The notes: a model not told the origin generated them from the letters alone. 64,000 bases of DNA from Lacticaseibacillus brantae DSM 23927 (GCF_001436115.1 NZ_AYZQ01000001.1:496001-560000); one strand, 5' to 3'; shown: positions 47,557 through 56,931, numbered from the stretch's first letter. Numbers and translations: made by a program.

Positions 47557-47856
47557 ATGGAAAACAAAGCCCGCAACCTATCTTCTGTCAGTCAAGCCAT
47601 TCGTCAAACTTATCGGGACTTCTTTGATCTCAATGAACCCCAAGCCGTCATGCCATTGGCTCAGCGCGAGCTCTTTGTTGACCAAGCCTTCGAGCGGCAC
47701 TATCGAATCGCCATGTTTATGGCCAACCAAGAGCAACCCATCGCTGGTCATCTAGTTCGCCGTCTACGCGATGGTCGCTTTCTTCTGGCAGAATTCCAAA
47801 GTAATGTTACTGCCATCATCGATCTCGCCCAAGTGACAGCTATCCAACGCGTTTAA
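47557..47856 (+). CDS. YolD-like small protein under SOS control
   Basis: A 99-residue protein. N-terminal helical part (SVSQAIRQTYRDFFDLNEPQ), middle AQRELFVDQAFERHYRIAMFM, and a C-terminal beta-rich half (IAGHLVRRLRDGRFLLAEFQ...IIDLAQVTAIQRV) whose G-x-L/I ... I-x-L-x-x-V/I pattern resembles YolD-like proteins, which usually accompany SOS Y-family polymerases (UvrX/DinB). Here it stands alone. Family assignment is by resemblance only; the SOS promoter supports a DNA-damage role. GGAGG lies ten bases before ATG 47557. Confidence 0.65.
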   Translation: MENKARNLSSVSQAIRQTYRDFFDLNEPQAVMPLAQRELFVDQAFERHYRIAMFMANQEQPIAGHLVRRLRDGRFLLAEFQSNVTAIIDLAQVTAIQRV

Positions 47857-47860
47857 TTGC

Positions 47861-47920
47861 CCTAAAAAAATAGATCCTGTGTTCTGACACCACTGTCAGC
47901 ACAGGATCTATTTTTTTAGG
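47861..47920. terminator. Bidirectional terminator between YolD-like gene and recN
   Basis: A nearly perfect palindrome of about 28 bp per arm, CCTAAAAAAATAGATCCTGTG...CACAGGATCTATTTTTTTAGG, with one small mismatch region and CCAC loop. Confidence 0.95.
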
Positions 47921-47922
47921 GT

Positions 47923-49620
47923 TCATTGTGCTGCCAAACTTTGACGCGTTTTAGCTGCCATTGCCAGTAATTCCTCAGCATGTTCGCGCGTCAGGGTGGT
48001 AACTTCACTGCCCGCTAACATGCGCGCAATTTCATCCACTCGCGCTTTAGCAGACAGCTTGTCAACGCTTGTGGTCGTGCGGCCGGAATGGACTTGCTTT
48101 TGAATCAGATATTCGTGGTCGCTCATGGCCGCCACTTGGGGGAGGTGCGTAATACAGAGCACCTGCGAATGCTGGGCAATTAGACTAATTTTGTTCGCAA
48201 TTGCCTGGGCAACTCGGCCAGAGACCCCTGTATCCACTTCGTCAAAAATGATGCTAGTCACACCATCAGTCTGCGCAAAAATAGTTTTTAACGCTAACAT
48301 CAAGCGTGACAATTCACCGCCTGAAGCAACCTTCGCTAACGGTTTGGCGGCCTCACCAGGATTGGCTTGAATATAAAACTCAAGGGTGTCTAACCCATCA
48401 GGTCGAATCACTTGTTTTTGTTCGAAATGGACTTCAAAGACTGTTTTCTCCATGTACAACGACTTCAACTGATCGTGAACGGCGTTTTGGAGCGCAAGGG
48501 CAGCCTTGTGGCGAGCCTGCGACAGTTGTTGGCCCACGGTGAGTAAATCTTGCCGCAATTGATTGACCTGTGTTTCAAGATCACCCTCCCCTGCTTCATT
48601 TGCCTGCATTTGGGCTAATTCAGCATGAGCCTTGGCGCCATAAGCGATAATATCACTCACCTGATCGCCATACTTTCGTTTCAGTTGGGTGATCAAGTCC
48701 AAACGTTTCTCAATCACGTCTAGTCGTTCGGGATCCCACGCCAGTTGGTCCATTTGCCGAGACAAATCACCCTGGGCTTCCTGCAACCCATAATAAGCAC
48801 TCTGCAAGGCGGTCGCGATGGCGGCATAATCTGGATTAAATTGGGCAATACCCTGTATCGACTCCATCGCATTGCCAATCGCGTCAATCGGACTAAAGTC
48901 TTCGCTGTCGAGCAGTTCATAACTCGTTTGCAGGGCGTCACTGACTCGTTGAAAGTTAGCCAATTGGTCGCGTTCTTGGGTTAAGGTCACATCTTCATCG
49001 GCCTGCAAATCGGCGGCATCAATCTCGCCCACTTGAAACTGCAGCATATCCAAGCGTTGCGCCCATTCTTGCTCGTTGGCTTGTTTAGTTTGAAGCGTTT
49101 TTTTCGCTTGTTGATAGGCAGTATACGCGGCTTGGTAAGTTGTCAATTGCTGATGAACAGCGCCATCCGCGAATTGATCTAACAAGCCAAGGTGCGTTTC
49201 AGGATGCATTAGCTGTTGATGCTCATTTTGACCGTGAATATCGACTAAGGTTTCACCGATAGCTCGCAACGTCGAGGTATTGACCAGCCGGCCATTCACC
49301 CGACAGACGTTGCGACCGTTAGGATAAAGATCCCGTTGGAGCAGAACCGTTTCATCGTCCGTATCAAGGCCAAACGCAGCTAACTGCTCATTCGTGCGGG
49401 GATTAGTCGTCGCATCAAATAAACCCTCAAGGCTTGCCTTAGCGGCACCAGTCCGGATGAAATCTGTAGACCCCCGACCGCCCGCCAGCAATCCAACCGC
49501 ATCAATAATAATTGACTTACCAGCACCGGTCTCCCCAGTTAGCGCGGTCATGCCGGCATCAAAACTCAACGAGAGCGACTCAATAATCGCAAAATCATGA
49601 ATTACCAATTCTTGAAGCAT
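47923..49620 (-). CDS. recN: DNA repair protein RecN
   Basis: SMC-like ATPase that gathers broken DNA ends. 565 residues: Walker A GETGAGKSIIIDAVG near the N-terminus, central coiled coils, C-terminal signature VASGGELSRLMLALK and Walker B IIFDEVDTGVSG. The frame is open 23 codons upstream into argR; ATG 49620 (MLQELVIHDFAI) with GAGGTG upstream is the true start. It begins four bases after the argR stop, the conserved argR-recN order. Confidence 0.97.
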   Translation of the reverse strand: MLQELVIHDFAIIESLSLSFDAGMTALTGETGAGKSIIIDAVGLLAGGRGSTDFIRTGAAKASLEGLFDATTNPRTNEQLAAFGLDTDDETVLLQRDLYPNGRNVCRVNGRLVNTSTLRAIGETLVDIHGQNEHQQLMHPETHLGLLDQFADGAVHQQLTTYQAAYTAYQQAKKTLQTKQANEQEWAQRLDMLQFQVGEIDAADLQADEDVTLTQERDQLANFQRVSDALQTSYELLDSEDFSPIDAIGNAMESIQGIAQFNPDYAAIATALQSAYYGLQEAQGDLSRQMDQLAWDPERLDVIEKRLDLITQLKRKYGDQVSDIIAYGAKAHAELAQMQANEAGEGDLETQVNQLRQDLLTVGQQLSQARHKAALALQNAVHDQLKSLYMEKTVFEVHFEQKQVIRPDGLDTLEFYIQANPGEAAKPLAKVASGGELSRLMLALKTIFAQTDGVTSIIFDEVDTGVSGRVAQAIANKISLIAQHSQVLCITHLPQVAAMSDHEYLIQKQVHSGRTTTSVDKLSAKARVDEIARMLAGSEVTTLTREHAEELLAMAAKTRQSLAAQ

Positions 49621-49624
49621 GTTT

Positions 49625-50077
49625 TCACCTCGAAATCTGCTCAAACTCCGCAAATAAAGCCTGCGCATCAGCAGGCGTCTTGCAAACAATCAGAATTTTG
49701 GCATCATTACTCACCGTCGTAAAAATCCGAGGATCAGCGAGCTGATCAATTAAATCTCCAATTGCTGGTGCAGTCCCTGGCTGAAAGCGTAAGGCGAGCA
49801 TTTCATTTTGGCGGTCACCGGCCAGATAAGCACTGGCAAATGTCCGCTGCAATTTAGCTAATGGTGGTAATTGCGTCTCTGGGGGCAAACTATAGCGATA
49901 GTGACCAGCAGTTGTTGGCACTTTAACAAGTTGCATTTCTTTGATATCACGAGAAATCGTAGCTTGAGTGACAGGAACGCCCTCAGCGGCCAAGGCTGAA
50001 ACGAAGTCTTCCTGCCGCTCAATCACCGTTTCAGTGATGAGTCGTCGAATTTGTGCTTGTCGTTGTCCTTTGTGCAT
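49625..50077 (-). CDS. argR: Arginine repressor ArgR/AhrC
   Basis: A 150-residue hexameric regulator of arginine metabolism: winged-helix N-terminus with GVPVTQATISRDIKEMQLVK, and C-terminal arginine-binding domain with RFQPGTAPAIGDLIDQL and ILIVCKTPADA. ATG 50077. An ARG box-like sequence is found upstream, suggesting autoregulation. Many lactobacilli keep this recN-linked copy for general arginine control plus others elsewhere. Confidence 0.95.
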   Translation of the reverse strand: MHKGQRQAQIRRLITETVIERQEDFVSALAAEGVPVTQATISRDIKEMQLVKVPTTAGHYRYSLPPETQLPPLAKLQRTFASAYLAGDRQNEMLALRFQPGTAPAIGDLIDQLADPRIFTTVSNDAKILIVCKTPADAQALFAEFEQISR

Positions 50078-50135
50078 GTCTGATCACCCTTTCGTTGCGC
50101 CTAGCATATCGTACCACTTATAAATATGCCACTAA

Positions 50136-50153
50136 AACGCATAATTATTCAAG
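50136..50153 (-). promoter_or_regulatory. ARG box-like site upstream of argR
   Basis: Minus strand CTTGAATAATTATGCGTT matches the Bacillus AhrC consensus CATGAATAAAAATKCAAK at about 13 of 18 positions, and its TTGAAT could serve as a -35. It lies 59 bases before argR. Confidence 0.45.
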
Positions 50154-50154
50154 G

Positions 50155-50973
50155 CTATCGGGCATTGAGTTCCGCATAGGCTGCCTGCATGACGCCTTCA
50201 ACGCTAACATTTTCGTCCAGAATACCAGTTTCGCCGCCGTTACGAAGATGAATGAGGAATTCGATGTTACCCTCGCCCCCCTTAATCGGGCTGAAGTCCA
50301 GTCCCAAAACGTCGTAACCGTGCGCCAAGCTGAAATCAACAATCATCTGCAAGACCTGACGATGGACAGCTGGATCTCGAACAATCCCCTTTTTCCCAAC
50401 ATTCTCCGGCCCAGCTTCAAACTGGGGTTTAATCAAGGCTACCGCATCGCCACCAGGAATGAGAATCGCCTTGAGTGGCGGCAGAATCAATTTCAGCGAA
50501 ATAAATGACACATCCGTCATAGCAAATTCAACTGGACCCAACGTGAAATCTTCTGGTTTACTGTAGCGGAAGTTGACGCGCTCCATCACTTCAACCCGCG
50601 GGTCTGCACGCAATTTCCACGCCAACTGATTGTAACCAACGTCCAGCGCATAACTCATTTTGGCCCCATTCTGTAAGGCCACATCCGTGAACCCCCCTGT
50701 GGAGGCCCCAATATCAAGCACCGTTTTGCCAGTCAAATCAATCCCGAAACTATCCAGGGCCTTCGCTAATTTAAGGCCACCGCGACTAACATATGGCATT
50801 GTCTTACCCTTCACGTGCAAGACGCTGTCATCAGCAATTTTGACACCTGGTTTGTCCAAGCGTTCATTGTTTTGGTCATACACTTCGCCAGCCATGACTG
50901 CGCGCTTCGCCTGCTCTCGAGATAAAAACAGGCCTTGTTCTACTAATAAAACGTCAACTCGTTCTTTTTTCAA
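50155..50973 (-). CDS. tlyA: TlyA family rRNA 2'-O-methyltransferase
   Basis: A 272-residue protein with an N-terminal S4 RNA-binding domain (ERVDVLLVEQGLFLSREQAKRAVMAGEV) and an FtsJ-type methyltransferase fold with VLDIGASTGGFTDVAL and ALDVGYNQLAWKL. Old annotations call it haemolysin A; the family methylates 16S/23S rRNA cytidines. TTG 50973 (M-KKERVDVLL) has GAGGG five bases upstream and matches the family better than the GTG at 50985 that overlaps the ispA stop. Confidence 0.92.
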   Translation of the reverse strand: MKKERVDVLLVEQGLFLSREQAKRAVMAGEVYDQNNERLDKPGVKIADDSVLHVKGKTMPYVSRGGLKLAKALDSFGIDLTGKTVLDIGASTGGFTDVALQNGAKMSYALDVGYNQLAWKLRADPRVEVMERVNFRYSKPEDFTLGPVEFAMTDVSFISLKLILPPLKAILIPGGDAVALIKPQFEAGPENVGKKGIVRDPAVHRQVLQMIVDFSLAHGYDVLGLDFSPIKGGEGNIEFLIHLRNGGETGILDENVSVEGVMQAAYAELNAR

Positions 50974-50981
50974 CTTGTCCC

Positions 50982-51836
50982 TCACTTTAAATAATTTAAA
51001 AATTGTTGCAGGGGTGTCGCATCGACACTCAAACGGGCCAAAGCGGTTTGCGCCAATCGCACCTGTTCCGCTAACGCCGCTTGCGCACCTTCCAGGCCCA
51101 GCAATGAAACAAAGGTATTTTTGGCTTCTGCGACGTCTTTATTGGCTGTTTTGCCTAGCATTGCTGTTGAGGCTGTCACATCAAGGATGTCGTCATGAAT
51201 CTGAAAGCCTAAACCAAAGGCCTGGCCAAAAGCACTTAGCGCCTCAAAGTCGGCGGCACTGACCTGAGCCAGCGTGGCGCCCATTTGAATGGCTGCCAGC
51301 AACAAGGCCCCAGTCTTTTGTTGGTGGAGGCGTTTCAAGCCGGCTAAATCTAGCACGACATGTTCCCCATCCAAGTCGCGCACCTGCCCTGACACCATCC
51401 CATGGCTGCCCGCGGCCTGTGCCAACAGCGCCACTAACCGGATTCTCAGGTCTGCCGCAATATCACTTGTCGCAATGATGCCAAACGCGTCCGTTAACAA
51501 GGCATCCCCCGCCAGAATTGCCTGAGCTTCACCGAACTGTTTATGACTGGTTGGCTGACCTCGGCGTAAATCATCGTTGTCCATCGCCGGTAGATCATCG
51601 TGAATCAGCGAATAAGTATGCACAAATTCCAAACCTGCAGCGGCCGGTAAAGCGGTCGTCACCGAACCATTAAAAAGGCTGACCACAGTGAGTAACAATA
51701 GCGGGCGCACGCGCTTGCCGCCAGCATTAATCGAATACGCCATGGCAGCTTGAAGATGGCTGTTGTCGATCTGGCCAAGTTTCTGGGCCATAAAGGCATC
51801 CAACGCTTGCAAAAGTGCTGACTCGGCCTTAGTCAT
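50982..51836 (-). CDS. ispA: Polyprenyl synthetase (farnesyl/geranylgeranyl diphosphate synthase)
   Basis: Short-chain isoprenyl diphosphate synthase. The first Asp-rich motif is LIHDDLPAMDNDDLRRG, the second FGLGFQIHDDILDVTAS, and GGKRVRPLLLL is also conserved. 284 residues from ATG 51836, which overlaps the xseB stop; a TTG at 51848 would add four residues. It supplies farnesyl diphosphate for undecaprenyl phosphate synthesis. Conserved xseA-xseB-ispA-tlyA order. Confidence 0.94.
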   Translation of the reverse strand: MTKAESALLQALDAFMAQKLGQIDNSHLQAAMAYSINAGGKRVRPLLLLTVVSLFNGSVTTALPAAAGLEFVHTYSLIHDDLPAMDNDDLRRGQPTSHKQFGEAQAILAGDALLTDAFGIIATSDIAADLRIRLVALLAQAAGSHGMVSGQVRDLDGEHVVLDLAGLKRLHQQKTGALLLAAIQMGATLAQVSAADFEALSAFGQAFGLGFQIHDDILDVTASTAMLGKTANKDVAEAKNTFVSLLGLEGAQAALAEQVRLAQTALARLSVDATPLQQFLNYLK

Positions 51837-52050
51837 TGTTTGGGTCAAAGGCGACTTCTTGGTCGTCTGTGGTCATCATCTTAGTGACCGTTTCTTCGGC
51901 TTGCTTGAGGGTCTGATTCAACTGGTTACTCAAGGTAATCCCAGTTTTGAATTGGGCTAGTGCTTCCTCAAGTGGCACATTTCCTTGTTCCAAATTCGTG
52001 ACAATCGTTTCTAATTTGGTTAAATTCTCTTCAAAAGTTGGTTCACTCAT
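51829..52050 (-). CDS. xseB: Exodeoxyribonuclease VII small subunit
   Basis: A 73-residue helical subunit: FEENLTKLETIVTNLEQGNVPLEEALAQFKTGI is the family core. Overlaps xseA by 8 bases and ispA by 8, so the trio is translationally coupled. AAAGGAG ten bases before ATG 52050. Confidence 0.96.
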   Translation of the reverse strand: MSEPTFEENLTKLETIVTNLEQGNVPLEEALAQFKTGITLSNQLNQTLKQAEETVTKMMTTDDQEVAFDPNND

Positions 52051-53389
52051 CTGTTTTAGTCTCCTTTACTGTCACTGTTGCGGTCCCATCCGTTAAATGA
52101 ATGACGGCGGTTTGCTTTGGGTGCAAATCGGCCACTCGCTTCAGCATGTGATCTGACTCATCTGTGACATAGGTGTAGCCACGACTGAGAATTTTCAAAG
52201 GGCTAAGATAGTCCAATGCTTCAATCGTTGTCTGTACCTGCTTTTTAGTCGTCGCCAGTTGGGTTTGCATGCTGCGTGTCAACCGGGCCGAAGCCGTCTG
52301 GACTTGCTGACGGAGTAGGACCACCTGCTGCCGGAGTTGTGTTGGACTCAGCCGCTGCTGGGCTAACCCAACTCGATGTTGTTGCTGACTGAGTTGTTGC
52401 AGCATAGCATTCCCCAACCTAACCCGCAATTGATCGACATTTTGCGCATACTGTTCGTAAAGCCGTTGCGGTTGGGTCAAAACAACGCTATTCGTCATCC
52501 GATTTAAGCGCTCCTGTTGCGCCCGAATGCGATTTGTCATCGCCGTACTCATCCTGGTTTGACTCTGCTGGATAAAATTCAATGTATCAACCAGCGTCAC
52601 CGGGGTGACTAATTCCGCGGCGGCTGTTGGCGTTGCTGCCCGCGCATCGGCGACATAATCAGCAATAGTGGTGTCGGTTTCATGCCCAACCGACGAAACA
52701 ATTGGCATAGGCAGATCTAACATCGCTTTGGCGACGCGTTCTTCATTAAATGGCCAGAGATCTTCAATCGAACCCCCACCACGACCAATAATGACCGCAT
52801 CAAAATCAGCTCGCGCTCGAATACGCTGTAGCTGGGTCACCAGGCTGTCGGCGGCTTGATCACCTTGAACCACCGCCGGATACAAGACAATTTGCGTCAG
52901 CGGGTAGCGGCGAGCAACGGTCGTCATGATATCTTGAATGACAGCCCCACTGGGACTTGTCACCACAGCGACACGTTTGGCGAATCGAGGTAACGGTCGC
53001 TTAGGTCGGTCAAACCAACCTTGTTGCTGTAATTTCTGCTTCAGTTGCTCATAAGCCTGGTACAAAGCCCCCACGCCATCTGGTTCCATGTGCTCAATCA
53101 CAATTTGATAATCACCAGAAGCCTCGTACATAGTCACACGGCCAACCACCAGGACCTTCATCCCCTCTTCAGGGCGAAATTTCAACTTATCAAAGGCACT
53201 CTTAAACATGACCGCTTTAATTTTTGCGTGGTCATCCTTTAACGAGAAATACTGGTGACCAGGTCGAAGACGGAAGTTTGAAACTTCGCCCGTCAAATAG
53301 ACCTTGGCGAGATACGGATCTAAATCAAACTTTCGCTTAAGATATTGGCTGAGGTCACTGACACTCAGATACTCGCTTGCTTCAACCAT
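52043..53389 (-). CDS. xseA: Exodeoxyribonuclease VII large subunit
   Basis: Single-strand DNA exonuclease in mismatch and damage repair. 448 residues: N-terminal OB fold (LTGEVSNFRLRPGHQYFSLKD), catalytic domain with AVVTSPSGAVIQDI, IIGRGGGSIEDLWPFN and PIVSSVGHETD, and a long Gln-rich C-terminal coiled coil. Start overlaps folD by 8 bases. Confidence 0.97.
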   Translation of the reverse strand: MVEASEYLSVSDLSQYLKRKFDLDPYLAKVYLTGEVSNFRLRPGHQYFSLKDDHAKIKAVMFKSAFDKLKFRPEEGMKVLVVGRVTMYEASGDYQIVIEHMEPDGVGALYQAYEQLKQKLQQQGWFDRPKRPLPRFAKRVAVVTSPSGAVIQDIMTTVARRYPLTQIVLYPAVVQGDQAADSLVTQLQRIRARADFDAVIIGRGGGSIEDLWPFNEERVAKAMLDLPMPIVSSVGHETDTTIADYVADARAATPTAAAELVTPVTLVDTLNFIQQSQTRMSTAMTNRIRAQQERLNRMTNSVVLTQPQRLYEQYAQNVDQLRVRLGNAMLQQLSQQQHRVGLAQQRLSPTQLRQQVVLLRQQVQTASARLTRSMQTQLATTKKQVQTTIEALDYLSPLKILSRGYTYVTDESDHMLKRVADLHPKQTAVIHLTDGTATVTVKETKTDE

Positions 53390-54233
53390 TTAATCGCTTC
53401 TTTGCTAAATTGACTGTTTGGATCATGAGACTGGCAATCGTCATTGGTCCAACCCCACCTGGAACAGGTGTAATGGCACTGGCAATCGGTTCAACGTTGG
53501 CAAAGTCAACGTCCCCAACCAGTTTGTTCTCAGCATTCCGATCCATGCCGACATCAATGACAACTGCACCTGGTTTCACCGCCGCTGCTGGAATAAATTC
53601 AGCTTGCCCAATCGCCACGACCAAAATATCGGCGGTTTTGGTCAAGGCAAATAAATCTTGCGTCTGACTATGCGCAATGGTCACTGTGGCATTAGCATTT
53701 AGCATCAAGCCCGCTAACGGACGGCCAACGATATTGGAACGGCCGACAATGACAACCGACTTACCAGCGACGTCAATCCCATAGGCGGCCAATAATTGCA
53801 TAATGCCATAGGGCGTCGAGGCCACAATACCCGGCAGATTCGTCCAAAGGCGGCCCATATTCATTGGATGAAAACCGTCAACATCCTTGTCGGGGTCAAT
53901 GGCTTGAATGACCGCTTGCGCATTGATTTGGTCAGGGAGAGGCAATTGAACTAAGATGCCATCAATGCTGGGATCCAAATTGAGCGCATTCACTTGATCC
54001 AGTAGCTCCTGCTCACTCGTTGAAAACGGCAAATGATAGATGACCGAATTAATTCCCAAACTCTGAGCTCGTTTTTCTTTATTACGCACATAAATGGCAC
54101 TCGCAGGGTCATCACCCACTAGCACCACAGCCAAGCCGGGCACCACGCCTTGGCCAGCAAGGGCGTCCACTTGCGTTTTCAAGTCTGCCATTAGCGCGTC
54201 GGCAGTTTTTTTGCCGTCTAAAATGGTTGTCAT
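53382..54233 (-). CDS. folD: Methylene-tetrahydrofolate dehydrogenase/cyclohydrolase
   Basis: Bifunctional one-carbon enzyme, 283 residues: GDDPASAIYVRNKEKRA with the catalytic Tyr-Lys, QLPLPDQINA, DKDVDGFHPMN, and VIVGRSNIVGRPLAGLML of the NADP-binding domain, with C-terminal PVPGGVGPMTIASL. ATG 54233 has AAGGAGTG upstream; the 12 codons before it in frame contain the ribosome binding site. Confidence 0.97.
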   Translation of the reverse strand: MTTILDGKKTADALMADLKTQVDALAGQGVVPGLAVVLVGDDPASAIYVRNKEKRAQSLGINSVIYHLPFSTSEQELLDQVNALNLDPSIDGILVQLPLPDQINAQAVIQAIDPDKDVDGFHPMNMGRLWTNLPGIVASTPYGIMQLLAAYGIDVAGKSVVIVGRSNIVGRPLAGLMLNANATVTIAHSQTQDLFALTKTADILVVAIGQAEFIPAAAVKPGAVVIDVGMDRNAENKLVGDVDFANVEPIASAITPVPGGVGPMTIASLMIQTVNLAKKRLNG

Positions 54234-54316
54234 TCTGCACCACTCCTTATTCCAAAAAAGGCTGGCCAAAACAAATGTTTTGCGCGCAGCCTCTAGAGAG
54301 TCAAACTCTTGTTTTA

Positions 54317-54718
54317 TTAATCAGCCGATTTTACATAATGAGCCAGGATGCCATTAACAAACTTGGCGCCCTGGTCATCATCATATTTCTTGGCTAACTC
54401 GATTGCTTCGTTAATCGCAACGCGATCGGGCAAATCAGTTTCATATTGAATTTCATACAAGCCCAACCGCAAGACAATAAGCGCAGGCTTACTCAACCGG
54501 CTTAATTGCCAACCGGCTTTCAGGCGACTCGTAATTTCTGAGTCCAGCGCTGTTTGGTTATCCAATACACCAGTAACCAACGTCTGTAAATATGGAGACG
54601 GCGTTTCATCTTCAGGGAGCACCGCCGTATACACGGCGTCACGATCCGCCTCAGGATTCGCGTTTAAAGCAAACAACGCTTGAAAAGCTGCCTCGCGCGT
54701 TTCGTGTCGACCTAACAT
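54317..54718 (-). CDS. nusB: Transcription antitermination protein NusB
   Basis: A 133-residue all-helical RNA-binding protein that works with NusE on rrn transcripts: RHETREAAFQALFALNA and RVAINEAIELAKKYDDDQGAKFVNGIL are diagnostic. Its ATG abuts the stop of the Asp23-family gene (TAA-ATG). Confidence 0.97.
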   Translation of the reverse strand: MLGRHETREAAFQALFALNANPEADRDAVYTAVLPEDETPSPYLQTLVTGVLDNQTALDSEITSRLKAGWQLSRLSKPALIVLRLGLYEIQYETDLPDRVAINEAIELAKKYDDDQGAKFVNGILAHYVKSAD

Positions 54719-55150
54719 TTATTCTTCATCCTCAGTTTCGTCATCTTTGAACAGATCTTCTGGGTCAATCTTGGCCGCCTTTTCAGGCACAACGCCGACG
54801 ACATGAACATTCACTTCAGCCAATGTTAAGTCGGTCATATACATCAATTGTTCGCGCAGGGAAGTCTGCATCGCCAAAGCAACCTTGGGCACAGAAACCC
54901 CGTAGTTTAAATAAACATACACATCAGCAATAATGCGGTCTGCTTCAACAGTCAGGTTCACACCTTTACCATGGTTAGCGCGACCAAACCATTCGTTAAT
55001 CGATGCAGCTAGTGAACCGCGCATTTGATAAACGCCATCAACTTGCACGGCAGCAATACCTAAGATTACTTCTAAAACCTCAGGAACGATTTCAATGGTG
55101 CCTTGAGCGTCTTCGCGGTTTGCTAAGATAATGTTTGTTTCTTCAGCCAT
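54719..55150 (-). CDS. Asp23/Gls24 family protein (YqhY-like)
   Basis: A 143-residue Asp23-domain protein: IVPEVLEVILGIAAVQVDGVYQMRGSL and ADVYVYLNYGVSVPKVALAMQ, ending in an acidic tail (DDETEDEE). In Bacillus YqhY, encoded beside accBC, affects acetyl-CoA carboxylase; here the context is efp-yqhY-nusB. GGAGT is only one base from ATG, but AGGT lies further upstream. Confidence 0.93.
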   Translation of the reverse strand: MAEETNIILANREDAQGTIEIVPEVLEVILGIAAVQVDGVYQMRGSLAASINEWFGRANHGKGVNLTVEADRIIADVYVYLNYGVSVPKVALAMQTSLREQLMYMTDLTLAEVNVHVVGVVPEKAAKIDPEDLFKDDETEDEE

Positions 55151-55166
55151 ACTCCTACCTGCTTTC

Positions 55167-55730
55167 TTATGAGTTCGCGCGGGAAATATACGAACCGTCT
55201 GTCGTGTTAATCGTCAACACATCGCCAACATTGATAAAGAATGGCACTTGAACCACTAAGCCAGTTTCAAGAGTCGCTGGCTTGGAACCACCTGATGACG
55301 TATTCCCACGAATACCAGGGTCAGTAGCGGTCACTTCTAAATCAACGGTATTCGGTACTTCAAGTCCCAAGGTTTCTGCACCGTGCATAATAATTGAAAC
55401 CGTCATGTTTTCCTTCAAGTACTTCAATTCATCCCGAATTTCGTCACCTGGTAAGGTCAATTGATCATAGGTATCAGTATCCATGAATACGTAGCTGTCA
55501 CCATCTGCATAAAGGTATTGCATTGATTTGGTGTCAATTTGTGCCTTTTCAACTTTTTCAGTGGAGCGGAAGGTCTTTTCTTGAACGGCACCAGTCCGCA
55601 AGTTCTTCAAGGTTGAACGCACAAAAGCGCTCCCCTTACCTGGCTTAACATGTTGGAATTCAACAATGCGCCACAAGTCGCCATCGACTTCGATGGTTAA
55701 GCCGTTTTTAAAGTCATTTACAGAAATCAT
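55167..55730 (-). CDS. efp: Elongation factor P
   Basis: Relieves ribosome stalling at polyproline. 187 residues: [38 protein letters not shown] with Lys at the tip of the loop (PGKGSAF), and the C-terminal [24 protein letters not shown] 55730 follows GGAGG; 21 further in-frame codons upstream contain the promoter and are not coding. Confidence 0.98.
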   Translation of the reverse strand: MISVNDFKNGLTIEVDGDLWRIVEFQHVKPGKGSAFVRSTLKNLRTGAVQEKTFRSTEKVEKAQIDTKSMQYLYADGDSYVFMDTDTYDQLTLPGDEIRDELKYLKENMTVSIIMHGAETLGLEVPNTVDLEVTATDPGIRGNTSSGGSKPATLETGLVVQVPFFINVGDVLTINTTDGSYISRANS

Positions 55731-55764
55731 GAGAATCCTCCATTGTCGTTTAAAACCTACAACA

Positions 55765-55793
55765 ACTATAGCAAGCACACTACGGTCTTGCAA
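55765..55793 (-). promoter_or_regulatory. Promoter of efp-yqhY-nusB
   Basis: Minus strand TTGCAA (55788-55793), 17-base spacer, TATAGT (55765-55770). Confidence 0.75.
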
Positions 55794-55806
55794 GCTGTTG
55801 CTGGTA

Positions 55807-56865
55807 TCATTTAATGATTAAAAGTTCAGGTGGTGCTTGGGGTGAAAGCTGCCGGCTTCCCGCTGCAGTGATGAGGAAATCATCCTCAATGCGGATGCCA
55901 CCAATCCCAGGTAAATAAATCCCGGGTTCAATCGTTTCAACGTTACCAGTCGCCTGATTGGCGTGCTTATACGGCCGCCAAGCGCCGGGCCCTTCGTGAA
56001 TTGATAACCCAATTCCATGCCCGGTGCCGTGCCCAAAATACTTGCCATAGCCAGCCGTGTCAATCACATCACGCGTCGCTTTGTCGATGGCTTGACCAGT
56101 GACACCTGGAGCCAAGCTTTTGGCGCCTGCCTGTTGGGCCGCAAAAACAATTCGATACGCTTCAATTAAGCGCGTATCGGGTGCACCCACGGCAAAAGTC
56201 CGCGTGATGTCGGCCATATATCCCTGGTATTGCGCCCCAAAGTCCAAGGTAACCACATCACCTACAGCAATGATTTTGTCCGTAGCGGCGCCATGAGGCA
56301 TGGCGCCACGGGCACCAGAGGCGACGATGGTTTCAAAGGCAACGCCCTCAGCCCCTTGTTCGCGCATAAAGAACTCTAGATCATTGGCCACCGCTTGTTC
56401 CGTCATTCCCGGCCGAATCGTTGCAATCACATGTTCATAACCAAGCATCGTGATATCAATGGCTTTTTGCAATAAGGCAACTTCGCCTGCATCCTTCACT
56501 TCGCGAATCTGGCCGACCAAGTTGGTGGTAGCCACCCAAGTCCCATGTTGGGACATCGCCGCATAATCACTGTAGCTCACGGTATCCTCAAAGCCAATCC
56601 GGTGTAATCCGTCGCGATCGATTAGGTCGGCAATCGTTGCTGTCAGCCCTTTCGTCTGAGTCATAAATGGCGTCTTAGTTTGCAGTTTGGCCTGCTCAAC
56701 AAAGCGACTATCCGTAATCAGTAAGGCGGCATCTGGCGTGACCAGTAAGTAAGTCTCTTCACCAGTGAAACCTGTCAAGTACCGGACATTACTCTGCTCA
56801 GTGACGACCATACCGTCGAGCGCCTGTCTGGCCATTTGTTGCTGAAGTTGCGCAATGCGTGTCAT
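55807..56865 (-). CDS. pepP: Xaa-Pro aminopeptidase
   Basis: M24 metallopeptidase that removes an N-terminal residue preceding proline. 352 residues: N-terminal creatinase-like domain ([19 protein letters not shown]), then the pita-bread domain with metal ligands in [62 protein letters not shown] 56865 has GGGAGGGA upstream; the preceding 20 in-frame codons overlap the rpmA terminator. Works with EF-P-dependent proline-rich proteins only by proximity; the efp-pepP linkage is widespread. Confidence 0.95.
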   Translation of the reverse strand: MTRIAQLQQQMARQALDGMVVTEQSNVRYLTGFTGEETYLLVTPDAALLITDSRFVEQAKLQTKTPFMTQTKGLTATIADLIDRDGLHRIGFEDTVSYSDYAAMSQHGTWVATTNLVGQIREVKDAGEVALLQKAIDITMLGYEHVIATIRPGMTEQAVANDLEFFMREQGAEGVAFETIVASGARGAMPHGAATDKIIAVGDVVTLDFGAQYQGYMADITRTFAVGAPDTRLIEAYRIVFAAQQAGAKSLAPGVTGQAIDKATRDVIDTAGYGKYFGHGTGHGIGLSIHEGPGAWRPYKHANQATGNVETIEPGIYLPGIGGIRIEDDFLITAAGSRQLSPQAPPELLIIK

Positions 56866-56892
56866 TTGAATCCCTCCCACCTGAATATGAAC

Positions 56893-56922
56893 AAAAAGGG
56901 TACCCCGTCGCCGGGATACCCT
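56893..56922 (-). terminator. Terminator of rplU-prp-rpmA
   Basis: Minus strand GGGTA-T-CCC...GGG-G-TACCC then five T. Confidence 0.88.
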
Positions 56923-56931
56923 CATCCATAA

